This document shows, piece after piece, positions 34,666 to 44,692 of a DNA stretch of 53,387 bases. The notes beneath the pieces are model-generated. The model saw nothing but the letters and a program-made list of their open reading frames with translations. It was not told the origin of the DNA and ran no database searches. Made by a program: the position numbers and the translations under genes. This DNA comes from Flavobacterium lacus (GTDB lineage: Bacteria > Bacteroidota > Bacteroidia > Flavobacteriales > Flavobacteriaceae): assembly GCF_003268815.1 (NCBI RefSeq), contig NZ_QLSV01000018.1:1-53387 (forward strand), read 5' to 3'. Each line of letters begins with the position of its first letter. The first letter of the stretch is position 1.

Positions 34666-35544
34666 ATGGATAAAAAACAAAACCATAGCAACATCATCTT
34701 CCACATTCTCTTCCAACTCGCCACAGGCAAAACAGATTGGAACTACGAAACCTTTCCCCAAAACAAAGAATGGCAAAAAATCAAAAGCCTACTGATTGAG
34801 GTAACAAAGCAACTAGAACAAATCATCAGCCAATCAGAAGTCCATTCACCCTACTACAATTATCAAAACGGATTCCATTTCGCACTCCTACTCACACCCA
34901 ATTTCACCATCATGGAATACAACCACAAACTGCCGAATGAACTGGGTTATAAACCAAAAGAAGTACAAAACAATAAATTAGCAGACCTACTGCACAACAA
35001 CCAAACCTTACCCATTCCCACAATCAAAAAAATACTGAAGCAAAAAAAAGAACTTCAACTGCTACTCACATTTCGCACCAAACAACAAAAAGTAATCACG
35101 GCAAATTGTACACTTATCCTACTTCCCGGTTCAGCAACCATACTCCTCATCGCCATCAAAACCATCCAAAAAGAAATATGGGACATCCTCCAACTCGATC
35201 AAAACGCTAACCGCACCGATGCAGAGATCATACAAATACAAAAAGTAAGTCAATTCATCCTCTCCCAACTGCACCTCCCCCTACCCACCACCAGAGAAAT
35301 AGCCACACAATTCCAAACCAACGAGTTCACACTCAAAAAACTGTTCAGAGACCACTTGCACACAAGCATCTACCAATTCTATAACCACGAACGACTCAAA
35401 AATGCCCATGAGCTAATCCAACAAACCAACCTCTCCTTAGTAGAAATCGCACTCCATTGCGGTTTCAATGACTACCATAGCTTTGCAACTGCATTCAAAA
35501 AGAAATACCACTACCCACCAAGCCAAGTCAAAAGACCGGAATAA
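34666..35544 (+). CDS. AraC-family transcriptional regulator with N-terminal PAS-like domain
   Basis: A 292-residue regulator. Residues ~65-165 look PAS-like (FTIMEYNHKLPNELGYKPKEV, LLLTFRTKQQKVITANCTLI). Residues ~205-292 are an AraC/XylS HTH pair: PTTREIATQFQTNEFTLKKLFRDHL and SLVEIALHCGFNDYHSFATAFKKKY...PPSQVKR. It precedes the MauE-like gene, the DUF6520 peptide and the SusC/D locus and is their probable regulator. The coding strand is notably poor in G compared with other genes of the window. Confidence 0.87.
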   Translation: MDKKQNHSNIIFHILFQLATGKTDWNYETFPQNKEWQKIKSLLIEVTKQLEQIISQSEVHSPYYNYQNGFHFALLLTPNFTIMEYNHKLPNELGYKPKEVQNNKLADLLHNNQTLPIPTIKKILKQKKELQLLLTFRTKQQKVITANCTLILLPGSATILLIAIKTIQKEIWDILQLDQNANRTDAEIIQIQKVSQFILSQLHLPLPTTREIATQFQTNEFTLKKLFRDHLHTSIYQFYNHERLKNAHELIQQTNLSLVEIALHCGFNDYHSFATAFKKKYHYPPSQVKRPE

Positions 35545-35733
35545 AACTTCTTCCTGATTTATATAGCTAAATTCCTGATTTACAAAGTAAAAGAAAAAAG
35601 ATAATCGCAATTTTATCCTAGTAAAGAAACAAAGTTTCGCATCGCTATGCATTTCTTTATCAAAGTGCAACAACTTCTTTACCAAGGTAAACAAGGGCAC
35701 GATGTGGTTTAAAAAATCGTTAATAATCAACCA
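35545..35733. other. Intergenic gap before MauE-like gene
   Basis: 189 bp without a gene. A likely promoter region for the next gene, but no confident -7 element was found. Confidence 0.4.
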
Positions 35734-37227
35734 ATGAAAATCAACACCACCATACAAAAAAACCTAGTCATTATTATTTGCTACGCCTATATCCTCCTAT
35801 TCATCTACGCCGCCGTCAGCAAATTCATCGACTTTCCTAACTTTAAAGTACAGCTAGGGCAATCACCGCTATTGGGAGTCTATGCGGAATTCATCGTTTG
35901 GAGCATTCCCCTTTCAGAAATAATCATAGCGGTAGCACTGTCCTTTAAAAGTTGCCGAAGAATAGCACTATGGGCTGCCTTTACACTCATGGTCATGTTC
36001 ACCGCCTACATCTACATCATCTTAAACTTCAGTTCCTTCATACCCTGCTCCTGCGGAGGTGTGCTTGAAAAAATGAGTTGGAACCAACACTTGATTTTTA
36101 ATATCGTCTTTGTTCTAATAGCTCTGATGGCTATTTTTATAGAAAGTAAAAAGCAACAAGAACCAAAAAAAACAATCCTACTGGTCACACTGCTGACTTT
36201 GGTTGCAGTCACTGCAGTCATCGTGTTATTCCAATTATCCGAAAAGAAAATACACCACAACAATGCATTCACCCGCCGCATTCCACATAGCCCGGTTAAA
36301 ATGCTAAAAGGAATTTCACTCGAATACAATTCATTCTACTTGGCAGGTTACAACAAGGGCAAAATTTATCTTGGCAACAATTCCGCTCCAAAATACATCA
36401 TGGAAATAGATACTAGCTTTACGATTCAAAACGCTTACCGCCTCAACCAAGACAACCACAACTTCAACTTTGCCACCGCACAAGTAAGGGTAAAAGACGA
36501 CTTTTATTATTTTGCAGACGGAACCATCCCGGTCATCTACCGTGGCTCAACCCAAGACTGGAAAGGCAAACCCATCTACAAAGGCAATACCAAATTTTCA
36601 ACCTATGAAGTAATCGACAGCACTAACTTTACAGTCCGTGCTCTTCACCCCAAAACCGGTGAAAATTACCTTACCCTCATTGATATACAGAATAAAAATG
36701 TAGCTCAAAAACACACGGACATTCTTAAAAAACAAATCGATGGGGTGTTTGACACCGATGGACTACTAAGCTATAACGCAAAACTCAGAACCACCCTCTA
36801 CACCTATTATTACAGAAATCAATACCTCCTAGCCACACCAACCTTAGACAGCATCGTAACAGGAAAAACCATCGATACGCTTCAACAAGTAGATTTAAAA
36901 TTTGCTTACCTCAACAACTGGAGAGAAAAGAAATTCGCCACACAGCCCGAAAAAATTAACACCTACGCCACCACCGATGGAAACTATCTCTACATCAAAT
37001 CAAAACGATTAGGGAAGTATGATAGTCCGGAAATGCTTAAAGAAGCATCCATCATTGACGTGTATCAAGTAAACAATAACAGTTATCAATTTAGTTTCTA
37101 CTTCTACAACTACAAAGGAGAAGAAATCAAAAGTTTCAAAGTATACGACGATATACTACTAGGATTAACCAAGAATCACTTGGTAATAGGACGTTTTAGA
37201 AAAGAGCGGTTTAACCCACTACAATAA
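35734..37227 (+). CDS. MauE/DoxX-like redox membrane protein with periplasmic propeller-like domain
   Basis: A 497-residue protein. Residues ~10-165 contain four or five membrane helices and match MauE/DoxX-family redox-associated membrane proteins, with the hallmark FIPCSCGGVLEKMSWNQHLI carrying two cysteines. Residues ~180-497 are soluble and strand-rich (LEYNSFYLAGYNKGKIYLG..., DFYYFADGTIPVIYRG), like a beta-propeller, and presumably periplasmic. MauE is needed for disulfide formation in methylamine dehydrogenase. The neighbouring DUF6520 peptide has four cysteines, so this protein may oxidise or handle it. That link is inference. Confidence 0.8.
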   Translation: MKINTTIQKNLVIIICYAYILLFIYAAVSKFIDFPNFKVQLGQSPLLGVYAEFIVWSIPLSEIIIAVALSFKSCRRIALWAAFTLMVMFTAYIYIILNFSSFIPCSCGGVLEKMSWNQHLIFNIVFVLIALMAIFIESKKQQEPKKTILLVTLLTLVAVTAVIVLFQLSEKKIHHNNAFTRRIPHSPVKMLKGISLEYNSFYLAGYNKGKIYLGNNSAPKYIMEIDTSFTIQNAYRLNQDNHNFNFATAQVRVKDDFYYFADGTIPVIYRGSTQDWKGKPIYKGNTKFSTYEVIDSTNFTVRALHPKTGENYLTLIDIQNKNVAQKHTDILKKQIDGVFDTDGLLSYNAKLRTTLYTYYYRNQYLLATPTLDSIVTGKTIDTLQQVDLKFAYLNNWREKKFATQPEKINTYATTDGNYLYIKSKRLGKYDSPEMLKEASIIDVYQVNNNSYQFSFYFYNYKGEEIKSFKVYDDILLGLTKNHLVIGRFRKERFNPLQ

Positions 37228-37313
37228 AAACAATACGGATATCGGCCGATACCGCAGGGGAAGATCGAAAACCTGTACAAAAGAGTAGATCATCACTTTT
37301 AATTTTTTTTAAT

Positions 37314-37586
37314 ATGAAAACGATTAATTTTAAATCAATTTTGCCATTGCTACTAATGATTGTAGCAATCACCAGTGCTTTTGCTTTCCAAAATGAAAGC
37401 AAAAAATCCACAGCAGTAGTAACCGGTTGGGTAGACCATCCTGCTCCGTGTTCAATCGCTGTAGAATGTGAAAATGAGGGTACGGAAATCTGTACAGCCA
37501 TGTATCAAGGTCAAGAACGAATCGTAAGAGGGAAAGAAAGCCCGAATGACCTAACTTGTTCTAAAACATTATTTAGATTGAATTAG
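37314..37586 (+). CDS. DUF6520-like small secreted cysteine-containing peptide
   Basis: A 90-residue precursor with a signal peptide (LLLMIVAITSAFAFQ). The mature part of ~65 residues has four cysteines (CSIAVEC, EIC, LTC) and ends in the LFR signature common to DUF6520 proteins of Flavobacteriaceae. It follows the MauE-like gene by 86 bp and ends at a strong terminator. Four cysteines suggest two disulfides in the mature product. Function is unknown; a secreted peptide handled by the adjacent MauE-like, S9-peptidase and SusC/D proteins is a reasonable guess. Confidence 0.8.
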   Translation: MKTINFKSILPLLLMIVAITSAFAFQNESKKSTAVVTGWVDHPAPCSIAVECENEGTEICTAMYQGQERIVRGKESPNDLTCSKTLFRLN

Positions 37587-37598
37587 AACAAATAGCAG

Positions 37599-37630
37599 AA
37601 AAGGTGTCCAACTTGTTGGACACCTTTTTT
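37599..37630. terminator. Bidirectional intrinsic terminator
   Basis: AAAAGGTGTCCAA pairs perfectly with TTGGACACCTTTT around a short loop, with T-runs on both strands. It separates the peptide gene from the convergent S9 peptidase gene and probably ends both transcripts. Confidence 0.85.
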
Positions 37631-40226
37631 ATTCCACCCATTCAGGTTTAGGTTCTCCTTTTAAATAATGATTATACCATTCCAAAGTTTTGATACTTAA
37701 ATCATATTGATGCTGTCGCTCTTCTAAAACATGACCTTCTTTTGGATACAAGAGTAATGTGCTCGGTTTTCCCAATCGCCACAAAGCAAACTGCATGGCA
37801 ACACTATTACGCCAATTAACACGTAAATCTTCTGTCCCCGACCATAAAAGCATGGGCGTACTAATTTGATATGCTTTTAAAACGGGTGAATTAGTCAAGA
37901 ATTCAGTAGAGTAATAGGGAGCAGTAATACGCAGTTGCTGGGTGTCAAATCGCCAAATATTCGATTCACCATAGTCATCCGTGCTTAAATAGGTGCCAAC
38001 TAAATCATGCCAACCCGAACCGGAGACAATTGTTTTAAACCGATGGCTCTCCGTGGCGATGTAACTCACTTCAAAACCGGCAAACGAATGACCAAACAAA
38101 CCAATATTTTTAGCATCAATAGAGGCACTACCAACTGCTTTTTCAACGGCGGCCAACACGCATTCCAATGCAGATTCACCCGGTTTGTTGACTGTATAAG
38201 CAATATCAGGCAATAAAACAAAATAGCCCGCTTGTGTATAATTGGTTACATTAAACCCAATAGTGCTATACGAGCTCGGTTTTACATATTTCCGCAGTAA
38301 AAACGACATGCGTTCATAAATTTTTACAACCATCGGATATTCTTTCTCAGGATTATAATTGGCCGGATAAAAGAGAGCTCCTTTGAGCGTTGCTTCATTC
38401 GCCGTGTAATGAATTAATGCTGATTTTCCCCAATGATACTCTTTTTGATGTGCATTAGACCGTTGCACCACATTTCCGTAGGGCCGATTAGCTTTGTGAA
38501 CAACGAGCTCGGGCGACTTATCAAAATCACTTAGATTATAAACAAAAGTGTCTCCTGCCTGTTGGAATGAATCAATTTTATCTTCAACAGTTACAATAGT
38601 TTGCAGGCCTTTGTGCGCTTGGTAAACACTAATTCCCTCCGCCAAAGTTTGACGATTGACCTCCTTCAAAATAATGCCCTGCTCAAGATTGTACGCTTGG
38701 GCTTGATACTGGAACAAATTCTCACGTACGGACATTGTCAAACGGTCGTCAAACAATCTAAACTGACCTTGTGTACGAAAGCCATTTGTAAGACGCTTTC
38801 TACTCTTACCATCGGGTGAAAATAGCCACACATCATAAAAATCAGTGAGCAAAATAGCTTTGTCGTCAATGGTCCAATGGGGTTTGTCATTGGGCAAAAA
38901 AGAGCCCGGGCGATCATAGTCTAAATCGTTAAAGTTAGTGTTAGTAAAACAAGTCAAACAACGACTTTTATCAAACAAAACATCATAAATCCACCAATTT
39001 TTATCAGCAAACCAAGTGATATAATTGCCTTGCGGAGAAATGTGAATATGATTTTTTTCGTTATTGATTTTCTGTACAATTAATTTTTTTCCTCCCGTTT
39101 TTAAATCCTGCAAATACACATCAACATAAATACCTTGATGTTCAAAATGGGGTAAATAGGCAGCCTTGTCTATAACCAACGCATGCTTTCCGCTAGTGGC
39201 AGGAACAACAAGGGGGTGCTCTTCATCATTAACCAAAACAAAGGTGTTGGGTCTAAGATGCCAACACATCAAATAGCGTGATATCATTTTTTCCGCTTTG
39301 GGAGGAGGTAAAACTTTTGCTTGAGAAGACCAAACTAACACACCGTTAGGCGGTACAGCGTTGTCACGGCGATCCATCACATCAAAAAACAACTGTCCAT
39401 CATCCGTCGAAAAAAATAAACGAGACTGTGGAACCTGAAAATCGCTCGGTAGTCGTTCAGAACTTTGTTGTAGAATAATCTTTGGTACACGCTGACGCTT
39501 AAACGTAAGATAATGCACGACATGTGATGCCTCACTTTCGTTTGCTGGAGAAACCGATTCAAAAAAAGCAAGGCCATTTCCTCGCGTATTCCATGCCAGA
39601 CCGGAAATAATGCCATCAAAATCAGCGATTTTATTGACATGGATAGCTTCCGAAAAATGCAGAAGGCTAAGCAACATTCGATTTTCGCTGCGTTGCACCA
39701 ACGCTAGTTGTGAACGATCTAGCGAAAGCAAACAGGATGCAACCGATGCAATAACTTGGAGTTTGGCAGTTGCCAAATGAATGAAAACAAGTTCTTTTTC
39801 TTTTTTTCGCTCACCAATCAAATGCGTTCCTCCCTTCGAAAAAAAGAAACCATCGATTCCGGCAAGAGAGTCCTTTGATCCGGTTACTAGCGATTGGTAA
39901 TAAAGTTGATTTTTTTTCATAAAAACAAACCAATCAGATCGAGGCGAAAACTGCCCCTTTGCTCCACCCAACTCAATTTGCTTCCAAGAACCATTAACTT
40001 TTCGAACCACCAAAGTATCTTCTCCTTTTGGATTTTCAACAATATAATGTAACCATTGACCATCAGAAGACAAAGTAGTGTGATGAAAGCCATACCACCG
40101 GTCATAATCGGCCGGTGATAAGGTTTTCTTCTCTTGAGCAGATGCATCGAGTCCAACAAAGAGTAATACCAGAAGCTGCATAAAAAATGGTGAAAAACAA
40201 ACAGTTGTTGAATTAATACCCAGCAT
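37629..40226 (-). CDS. S9-family prolyl-oligopeptidase-like secreted peptidase
   Basis: An 865-residue protein with a signal peptide (MQLLVLLFVGLDASAQ; the ATG at 40181 may be the true start). The N-terminal ~580 residues form a WD40-like propeller. The C-terminal alpha/beta-hydrolase has the catalytic triad: Ser in GLFGHSFAGFE, Asp in SGTEDLRVNW and His in KEGHVLEE. Family members cleave peptides after proline or alanine. It follows SusD in the same operon (14-bp overlap with the long start), so it probably processes oligopeptides captured or imported by the SusC/D pair. Confidence 0.88.
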   Translation of the reverse strand: MLGINSTTVCFSPFFMQLLVLLFVGLDASAQEKKTLSPADYDRWYGFHHTTLSSDGQWLHYIVENPKGEDTLVVRKVNGSWKQIELGGAKGQFSPRSDWFVFMKKNQLYYQSLVTGSKDSLAGIDGFFFSKGGTHLIGERKKEKELVFIHLATAKLQVIASVASCLLSLDRSQLALVQRSENRMLLSLLHFSEAIHVNKIADFDGIISGLAWNTRGNGLAFFESVSPANESEASHVVHYLTFKRQRVPKIILQQSSERLPSDFQVPQSRLFFSTDDGQLFFDVMDRRDNAVPPNGVLVWSSQAKVLPPPKAEKMISRYLMCWHLRPNTFVLVNDEEHPLVVPATSGKHALVIDKAAYLPHFEHQGIYVDVYLQDLKTGGKKLIVQKINNEKNHIHISPQGNYITWFADKNWWIYDVLFDKSRCLTCFTNTNFNDLDYDRPGSFLPNDKPHWTIDDKAILLTDFYDVWLFSPDGKSRKRLTNGFRTQGQFRLFDDRLTMSVRENLFQYQAQAYNLEQGIILKEVNRQTLAEGISVYQAHKGLQTIVTVEDKIDSFQQAGDTFVYNLSDFDKSPELVVHKANRPYGNVVQRSNAHQKEYHWGKSALIHYTANEATLKGALFYPANYNPEKEYPMVVKIYERMSFLLRKYVKPSSYSTIGFNVTNYTQAGYFVLLPDIAYTVNKPGESALECVLAAVEKAVGSASIDAKNIGLFGHSFAGFEVSYIATESHRFKTIVSGSGWHDLVGTYLSTDDYGESNIWRFDTQQLRITAPYYSTEFLTNSPVLKAYQISTPMLLWSGTEDLRVNWRNSVAMQFALWRLGKPSTLLLYPKEGHVLEERQHQYDLSIKTLEWYNHYLKGEPKPEWVE

Positions 40227-41589
40227 TTTGAGGAGTTAAATTTGGATTCAACAACAATTCATTTTCAGGTATCGGAAACAAGGCATCAGTTGTATTCCAA
40301 CCTGGTTTTACAGAAGTCAACACTGAATCTAATAAACCCAACCGCTTTAAATCAAAAAAACGATGGCCTAATTCTGTAAAAAATTCCATCTGCCGTTCTT
40401 TTAAGATACTACTTTGCAGTTCTGCTTTCGTCAGAGCAGTAGTATTGGCCAATCCAACTCTATTCCGTATAATATTCAAATCGTTTCTACTTAAATCCAA
40501 TAAATTCAGTTCGGCATTGGCTTCTGCTCGTATCAAATACATTTCTTCCAAACGGAACTGTATCGAATATTCCATCGATGTGCTGGTATCATTGTTTAGT
40601 TTATATTTAAAAGCGTGGTGAAAAGTAGCCGAACCATTTGTAACGCTCTTAACCCAATTGATTCCCCGTAAATCGTTGGGCTCAAAACCGGAAACCAACC
40701 CTTCTCGCAAGGCTCTTGCAGGGGGTGGAACAGCCGTAAAAATAAAACTCTTAGCATCCAGGGTATTTTTCCCTTCAGGGGCAGCCATCAGTTGCCAAAT
40801 GGTGCTTGGACTATTTCGTAAAAAAACATTGTTTAAATCTGCCGCCAAAGTATAAAGTGTGGTATTGTTAATCACATTACTAGCCTTCTCCTTGGCCAGC
40901 TCCCATTGCTGATTGTACAAATAGAAACGAGCTTGCAAGGCGAGTACGGCATTTCTGTTCGGCCGAACGCGATGCGGACCAACGTAATTATCCGTCAACA
41001 ACTGTTCTGCACGTTGCAAATCAGCTTCCAACAACGCAAAAACAGCACTATTGCTTTGCTTTCCAAGAGTGGTATTCTCCCGATAATCGGTAGTAGTCAC
41101 ATAAGGGATGGCTCCAAAGAGTTGATTCAAATAAAAATGCAAATACGCTCTAATAAATAACGCCTCACCTATTAAACGATCACGATCCGTTGGAGCCAAT
41201 TGGGTTGAATCTTCTACGCCTTCAAGAACTGTATTGGCGGTATAAATCAAATTGTAGGTGTTTCGCCATAGTGCTAGAACAGTTGGATTAGCCGCTATTA
41301 AGTCATTTTGATTAAACAGTAGTTCTTGAGAACTGGCAGAATAACAATCAAGTTCATCAGCATAATTACCCAAGAGCACACTTAAACCGCTTACATCACC
41401 CGTGACCAGCACATTGTTATGCATGCGTGTATAAACCGAAACCAAAACGGCCTCGGCAGTACGAACATCTTCAAAAACCAACGCACCGGATAATTGCGTG
41501 TCGGGAACTTCAACTTCTACAAAATCTTCACAGCCCACTAGGCCTAAAAGTACAGTCAATAGAATAAAATAGAATTGCTTCGTTTTCAT
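40213..41589 (-). CDS. SusD/RagB-family nutrient-binding lipoprotein
   Basis: A 458-residue outer-membrane lipoprotein (lipobox LLGLVGCED). It has the family pattern: N-terminal TPR-like helices (LIGEALFIRAYLHFYLNQLFG, with the typical IRAY.Y.L region), middle loops, and a C-terminal EMYLIRAEANAEL and RQMEFFTELGHRFFDLKR. SusD forms the lid over the SusC transporter and binds ligand at the cell surface. It sits 12 bp downstream of SusC. With an S9 peptidase in the operon, the ligand is more likely a peptide than a glycan, as in RagAB. Confidence 0.92.
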   Translation of the reverse strand: MKTKQFYFILLTVLLGLVGCEDFVEVEVPDTQLSGALVFEDVRTAEAVLVSVYTRMHNNVLVTGDVSGLSVLLGNYADELDCYSASSQELLFNQNDLIAANPTVLALWRNTYNLIYTANTVLEGVEDSTQLAPTDRDRLIGEALFIRAYLHFYLNQLFGAIPYVTTTDYRENTTLGKQSNSAVFALLEADLQRAEQLLTDNYVGPHRVRPNRNAVLALQARFYLYNQQWELAKEKASNVINNTTLYTLAADLNNVFLRNSPSTIWQLMAAPEGKNTLDAKSFIFTAVPPPARALREGLVSGFEPNDLRGINWVKSVTNGSATFHHAFKYKLNNDTSTSMEYSIQFRLEEMYLIRAEANAELNLLDLSRNDLNIIRNRVGLANTTALTKAELQSSILKERQMEFFTELGHRFFDLKRLGLLDSVLTSVKPGWNTTDALFPIPENELLLNPNLTPQNAGY

Positions 41590-41601
41590 GGTAGTTTTTT
41601 T

Positions 41602-44601
41602 TTAAAAAGTTAATTGAGTGCCAAGGGTTAGAACACGCAAAGGCGGAATGCGAATACCGGAATAATTCTCAGGGTCTAAACCGCGATAGTTGGTAAAAGT
41701 TAACACGTTTTGCCCTTGTAAATAAAGCTTGCAATGCCATTTTTTTGCGGTAGGCAATGTGTAACTCAGAGCAATGTTTTTTAAACGAATGAAGGACGCA
41801 TCACCAAAGGCAGCATCACTATTCCGATAAAAGGAATAAGCATTGGTGGCTTGGGTATTAAAACCTGCACTAAAAGGTTGTCCTTCATTCAACACATCAA
41901 CAGATTGATTCACAGAAAGACCGGGCATCGATTTATAGTTATTAAAATTTGGCCCTGTTTGTTTCACAAACTGAAACAGGAAATCCAACTGCCATTTGTG
42001 ATAGGTAAGCGTGTTTTGAAAACCACCAAAAAATTCAGGAGTTAAATCAACCACTTTTTTGCGGTCATCATTCGCTCGAATCAATCCATCACCATTAAAA
42101 TCTTCAAACGTATACAAGCCCGTTTCACTATCCAAACCATTATATTGATAGACCATACGAATATTTAAAGGTTCTCCCAAAATATATTGATTGGCAAAAG
42201 TTGATCCTTCCAAGTCAGGAAAGGAAACCAATTCATTTTTGGGAAAAGTGAGGTTAAAGGATGTACTCCATGAAAAATTTGCTCTGTTAACATTCTTCGA
42301 AGACCATTCCAATTCAAGACCGGAATTTTCGACTTCGGCAGGAAAATTAGATTGAACGCTCGTAAATCCTGTCGTGCCTGGCAATGGAATGCCGACCAAC
42401 TGATTGCCTGATTTGTTTTTAAAATAAGCGGCGGTAACAGAAATACGGTCGTTCAAAAACCCTAAATCCAAGGCGGCTTCCCATTTTGTATTCGTTTCCC
42501 AACTAAAGTCGGGATTAAATAAGCGAGTGGGTTGCAATCCAATAATCCCCTGATAAGGCAAACCATTGGAACTAAACGTGTCCAAGTACTGGTAATCACC
42601 AATTTGATCATTGCCGGTCGTACCATAACTACTGCGTAATTTTCCAAAACTTAACCAAGGGAGGTGTTTTTCAACCAGTGCTTCTTTGCTAAATAACCAC
42701 GCCGCACCCACTGCACCAAAGTTGGCAAACTGTTTGCCCGGTCCAAAACGACTCGAACCATCACGTCTACCCGTTAAATTTAAAATATACCGCTCGTTAA
42801 AAGTGTAATTCATCCGGCCAAAAACCGCATTGTATTTATAAACACTATTGCTATTGTTCAGTATGCGAATCACGTTGGCAGCAGAGGGATTATAAATCAA
42901 GCTATTACTTGAAAATCCCGTTGCTTGTAGAGCATACGTACCGAAGTTACGCTCTTGAAAAGTAGCCCCGGTCAATAGGCTAAGAGTGTGGTTTTGATAG
43001 GTTGTAGACCAGTGCAATTGCGGTTCCAAACTCCACGACTGCTGATACCCCGCATTCCTGACCAAAAAGGAAAAAGAACTGTCCAGCCCAAAAGCAGGGT
43101 CATAGAGTGTCGAAGGTGATATTTTTGATTCGGCCAATCGCGTATCAGAAAAACCGGCCATGGTTCTAAATTCAAGATTGGGTAATAATTGATAGGAAAG
43201 CGACCCTCCTACATTTAAAAAGTTTGTCTTTGCTACGTATTGTTCAAAATTTTGACGAATGGGGTTATTCCAAGTAGAATTCTCCCAGTTCAAATTCCCA
43301 TCCGCATCATAAAGTGCCGGTGCATTAGGAGCTAAATTAATGGCATCCAAAGTCAAATCAGTTCCCGGTAGATTATTCTTATCTAAAACATATTGAACAG
43401 AGAGATCTAACTGTAATTTTTGATCCGCAGAACGGTGATTGCCCGAAAATTGAAAAGCGGTTTTCTTGTACGCAAAATCACCGTGAAACACCGAGGTCTC
43501 TTGATAGTTAGTCATTTTCAAAAGCAATTTTGTAAATTCAGAACCCCCCTGTATACCCACATCCACTTGACGATGCTGCGACGTGTTGCCAATCAATTCC
43601 TTCTGCCAATCCGTATACCGATTCTGGTCCCACGTACCATTAATGTCATGGGCAAAGGTTGGATAAGTAGCGATGCCATCATTTTCAAACGCTTGCCTAC
43701 GCATCGCAAGGTATTGTTCCGTATTCATTAAATTTAATCTTCTGGCAATTTGTCCAACACCCGAAAAGACATTGGCGGTCAAAGTAGTCTTGCCCGATTT
43801 CGCTTTCTTCGTCGTAATCAACACCACGCCATTAGCTCCCCTTGAACCATAAATCGCCGTCGCATCGGCATCTTTCAACACCTCAATACTTTCAATATCG
43901 GCAGGATTCAAAGTACTCAAGGCATTCACGCCTGCCCCGGGCAAGATGGAACCCGACAAAAAAGAGCTATTCCCCAAGCTCTCCGTGCCCAAAGGCATCC
44001 CATCAATAATATACAGCGGACTATTTCCATCTGCACGCAAACTGTTCCGCCCCCGAATCTGTATATCAAATCCGGCACCTGGCACACCACTGGTTTGCGT
44101 AATACTTACACCAGCCATTCTACCTTGCATCGTAGCCAATACATTGGTCACCGGCTGCGTCTCAATATCCTTCGCCGTAATCCGCGAAATACTCCCCGTC
44201 CGCTCCTTATCCTTCACCGAATAATATCCCGCATTCAACACCACTTCCTTCAATTGCGTCGTGTCTTCCTCCAAAGTGATACTAAAAATCGTTTGATTGC
44301 CTACCCCTACCTCCATCGTTTTATACCCCATGTAGGAAAAAACCAAAATATCGGTAGCAGTAGCAGTAATCGAAAATTGTCCGTTTTCATCGGTCAACGT
44401 GCCCGACGTTTTACCCTTAATAAGCACCGTAACCCCCGGTAAAACGCCCTGAGCATCCCGAACAGTTCCCGTAATAGGTTGTTGCGTTTGTTGCCACATA
44501 GTAAGTGGACTTCCGTGCAATGCACCGCAAATTAACAATAGGCCCACAAGCCATAACTGCTTTAATAGCGTACTTCCTTGGTTATTCAAAAATTTATTCA
44601 T
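41602..44601 (-). CDS. SusC/RagA-family TonB-linked outer-membrane transporter
   Basis: A 999-residue TonB-dependent transporter. After the signal peptide comes a carboxypeptidase-regulatory-like domain (ITGTVRDAQGVLPGVTVLIKG...GTLTDENGQFSI), then the TonB box region, the plug (MQGRMAGVSITQTSGVPGAGF, IRGRNSLRADGNSPLYIIDG, the SusC signature IEVLKDADATAIYGSRGANGV) and a 22-strand barrel ending in an aromatic-flanked LGTQLTF. First gene of the susC-susD-S9 operon. TonB-driven import of a peptide-like substrate is expected from the neighbours. Confidence 0.93.
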   Translation of the reverse strand: MNKFLNNQGSTLLKQLWLVGLLLICGALHGSPLTMWQQTQQPITGTVRDAQGVLPGVTVLIKGKTSGTLTDENGQFSITATATDILVFSYMGYKTMEVGVGNQTIFSITLEEDTTQLKEVVLNAGYYSVKDKERTGSISRITAKDIETQPVTNVLATMQGRMAGVSITQTSGVPGAGFDIQIRGRNSLRADGNSPLYIIDGMPLGTESLGNSSFLSGSILPGAGVNALSTLNPADIESIEVLKDADATAIYGSRGANGVVLITTKKAKSGKTTLTANVFSGVGQIARRLNLMNTEQYLAMRRQAFENDGIATYPTFAHDINGTWDQNRYTDWQKELIGNTSQHRQVDVGIQGGSEFTKLLLKMTNYQETSVFHGDFAYKKTAFQFSGNHRSADQKLQLDLSVQYVLDKNNLPGTDLTLDAINLAPNAPALYDADGNLNWENSTWNNPIRQNFEQYVAKTNFLNVGGSLSYQLLPNLEFRTMAGFSDTRLAESKISPSTLYDPAFGLDSSFSFLVRNAGYQQSWSLEPQLHWSTTYQNHTLSLLTGATFQERNFGTYALQATGFSSNSLIYNPSAANVIRILNNSNSVYKYNAVFGRMNYTFNERYILNLTGRRDGSSRFGPGKQFANFGAVGAAWLFSKEALVEKHLPWLSFGKLRSSYGTTGNDQIGDYQYLDTFSSNGLPYQGIIGLQPTRLFNPDFSWETNTKWEAALDLGFLNDRISVTAAYFKNKSGNQLVGIPLPGTTGFTSVQSNFPAEVENSGLELEWSSKNVNRANFSWSTSFNLTFPKNELVSFPDLEGSTFANQYILGEPLNIRMVYQYNGLDSETGLYTFEDFNGDGLIRANDDRKKVVDLTPEFFGGFQNTLTYHKWQLDFLFQFVKQTGPNFNNYKSMPGLSVNQSVDVLNEGQPFSAGFNTQATNAYSFYRNSDAAFGDASFIRLKNIALSYTLPTAKKWHCKLYLQGQNVLTFTNYRGLDPENYSGIRIPPLRVLTLGTQLTF

Positions 44602-44642
44602 AAAATTGGTTAGTTAAATGAGACATTCGTTTTGTTTGATCC

Positions 44643-44692
44643 GGTCCTCTAAGTTTGTTTGCCGACGAGTTAGAGGGCCATTTTTTTTTTTT
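44643..44692. other. Hairpin with 12-T tract in the susC upstream region
   Basis: GGTCCTCTAA (44643-44652) pairs with TTAGAGGGCC (44670-44679, one G-T pair), followed on the plus strand by a 12-T run. On the plus strand it would terminate transcripts antisense to susC. On the minus strand it lies in the susC leader region. Confidence 0.5.
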
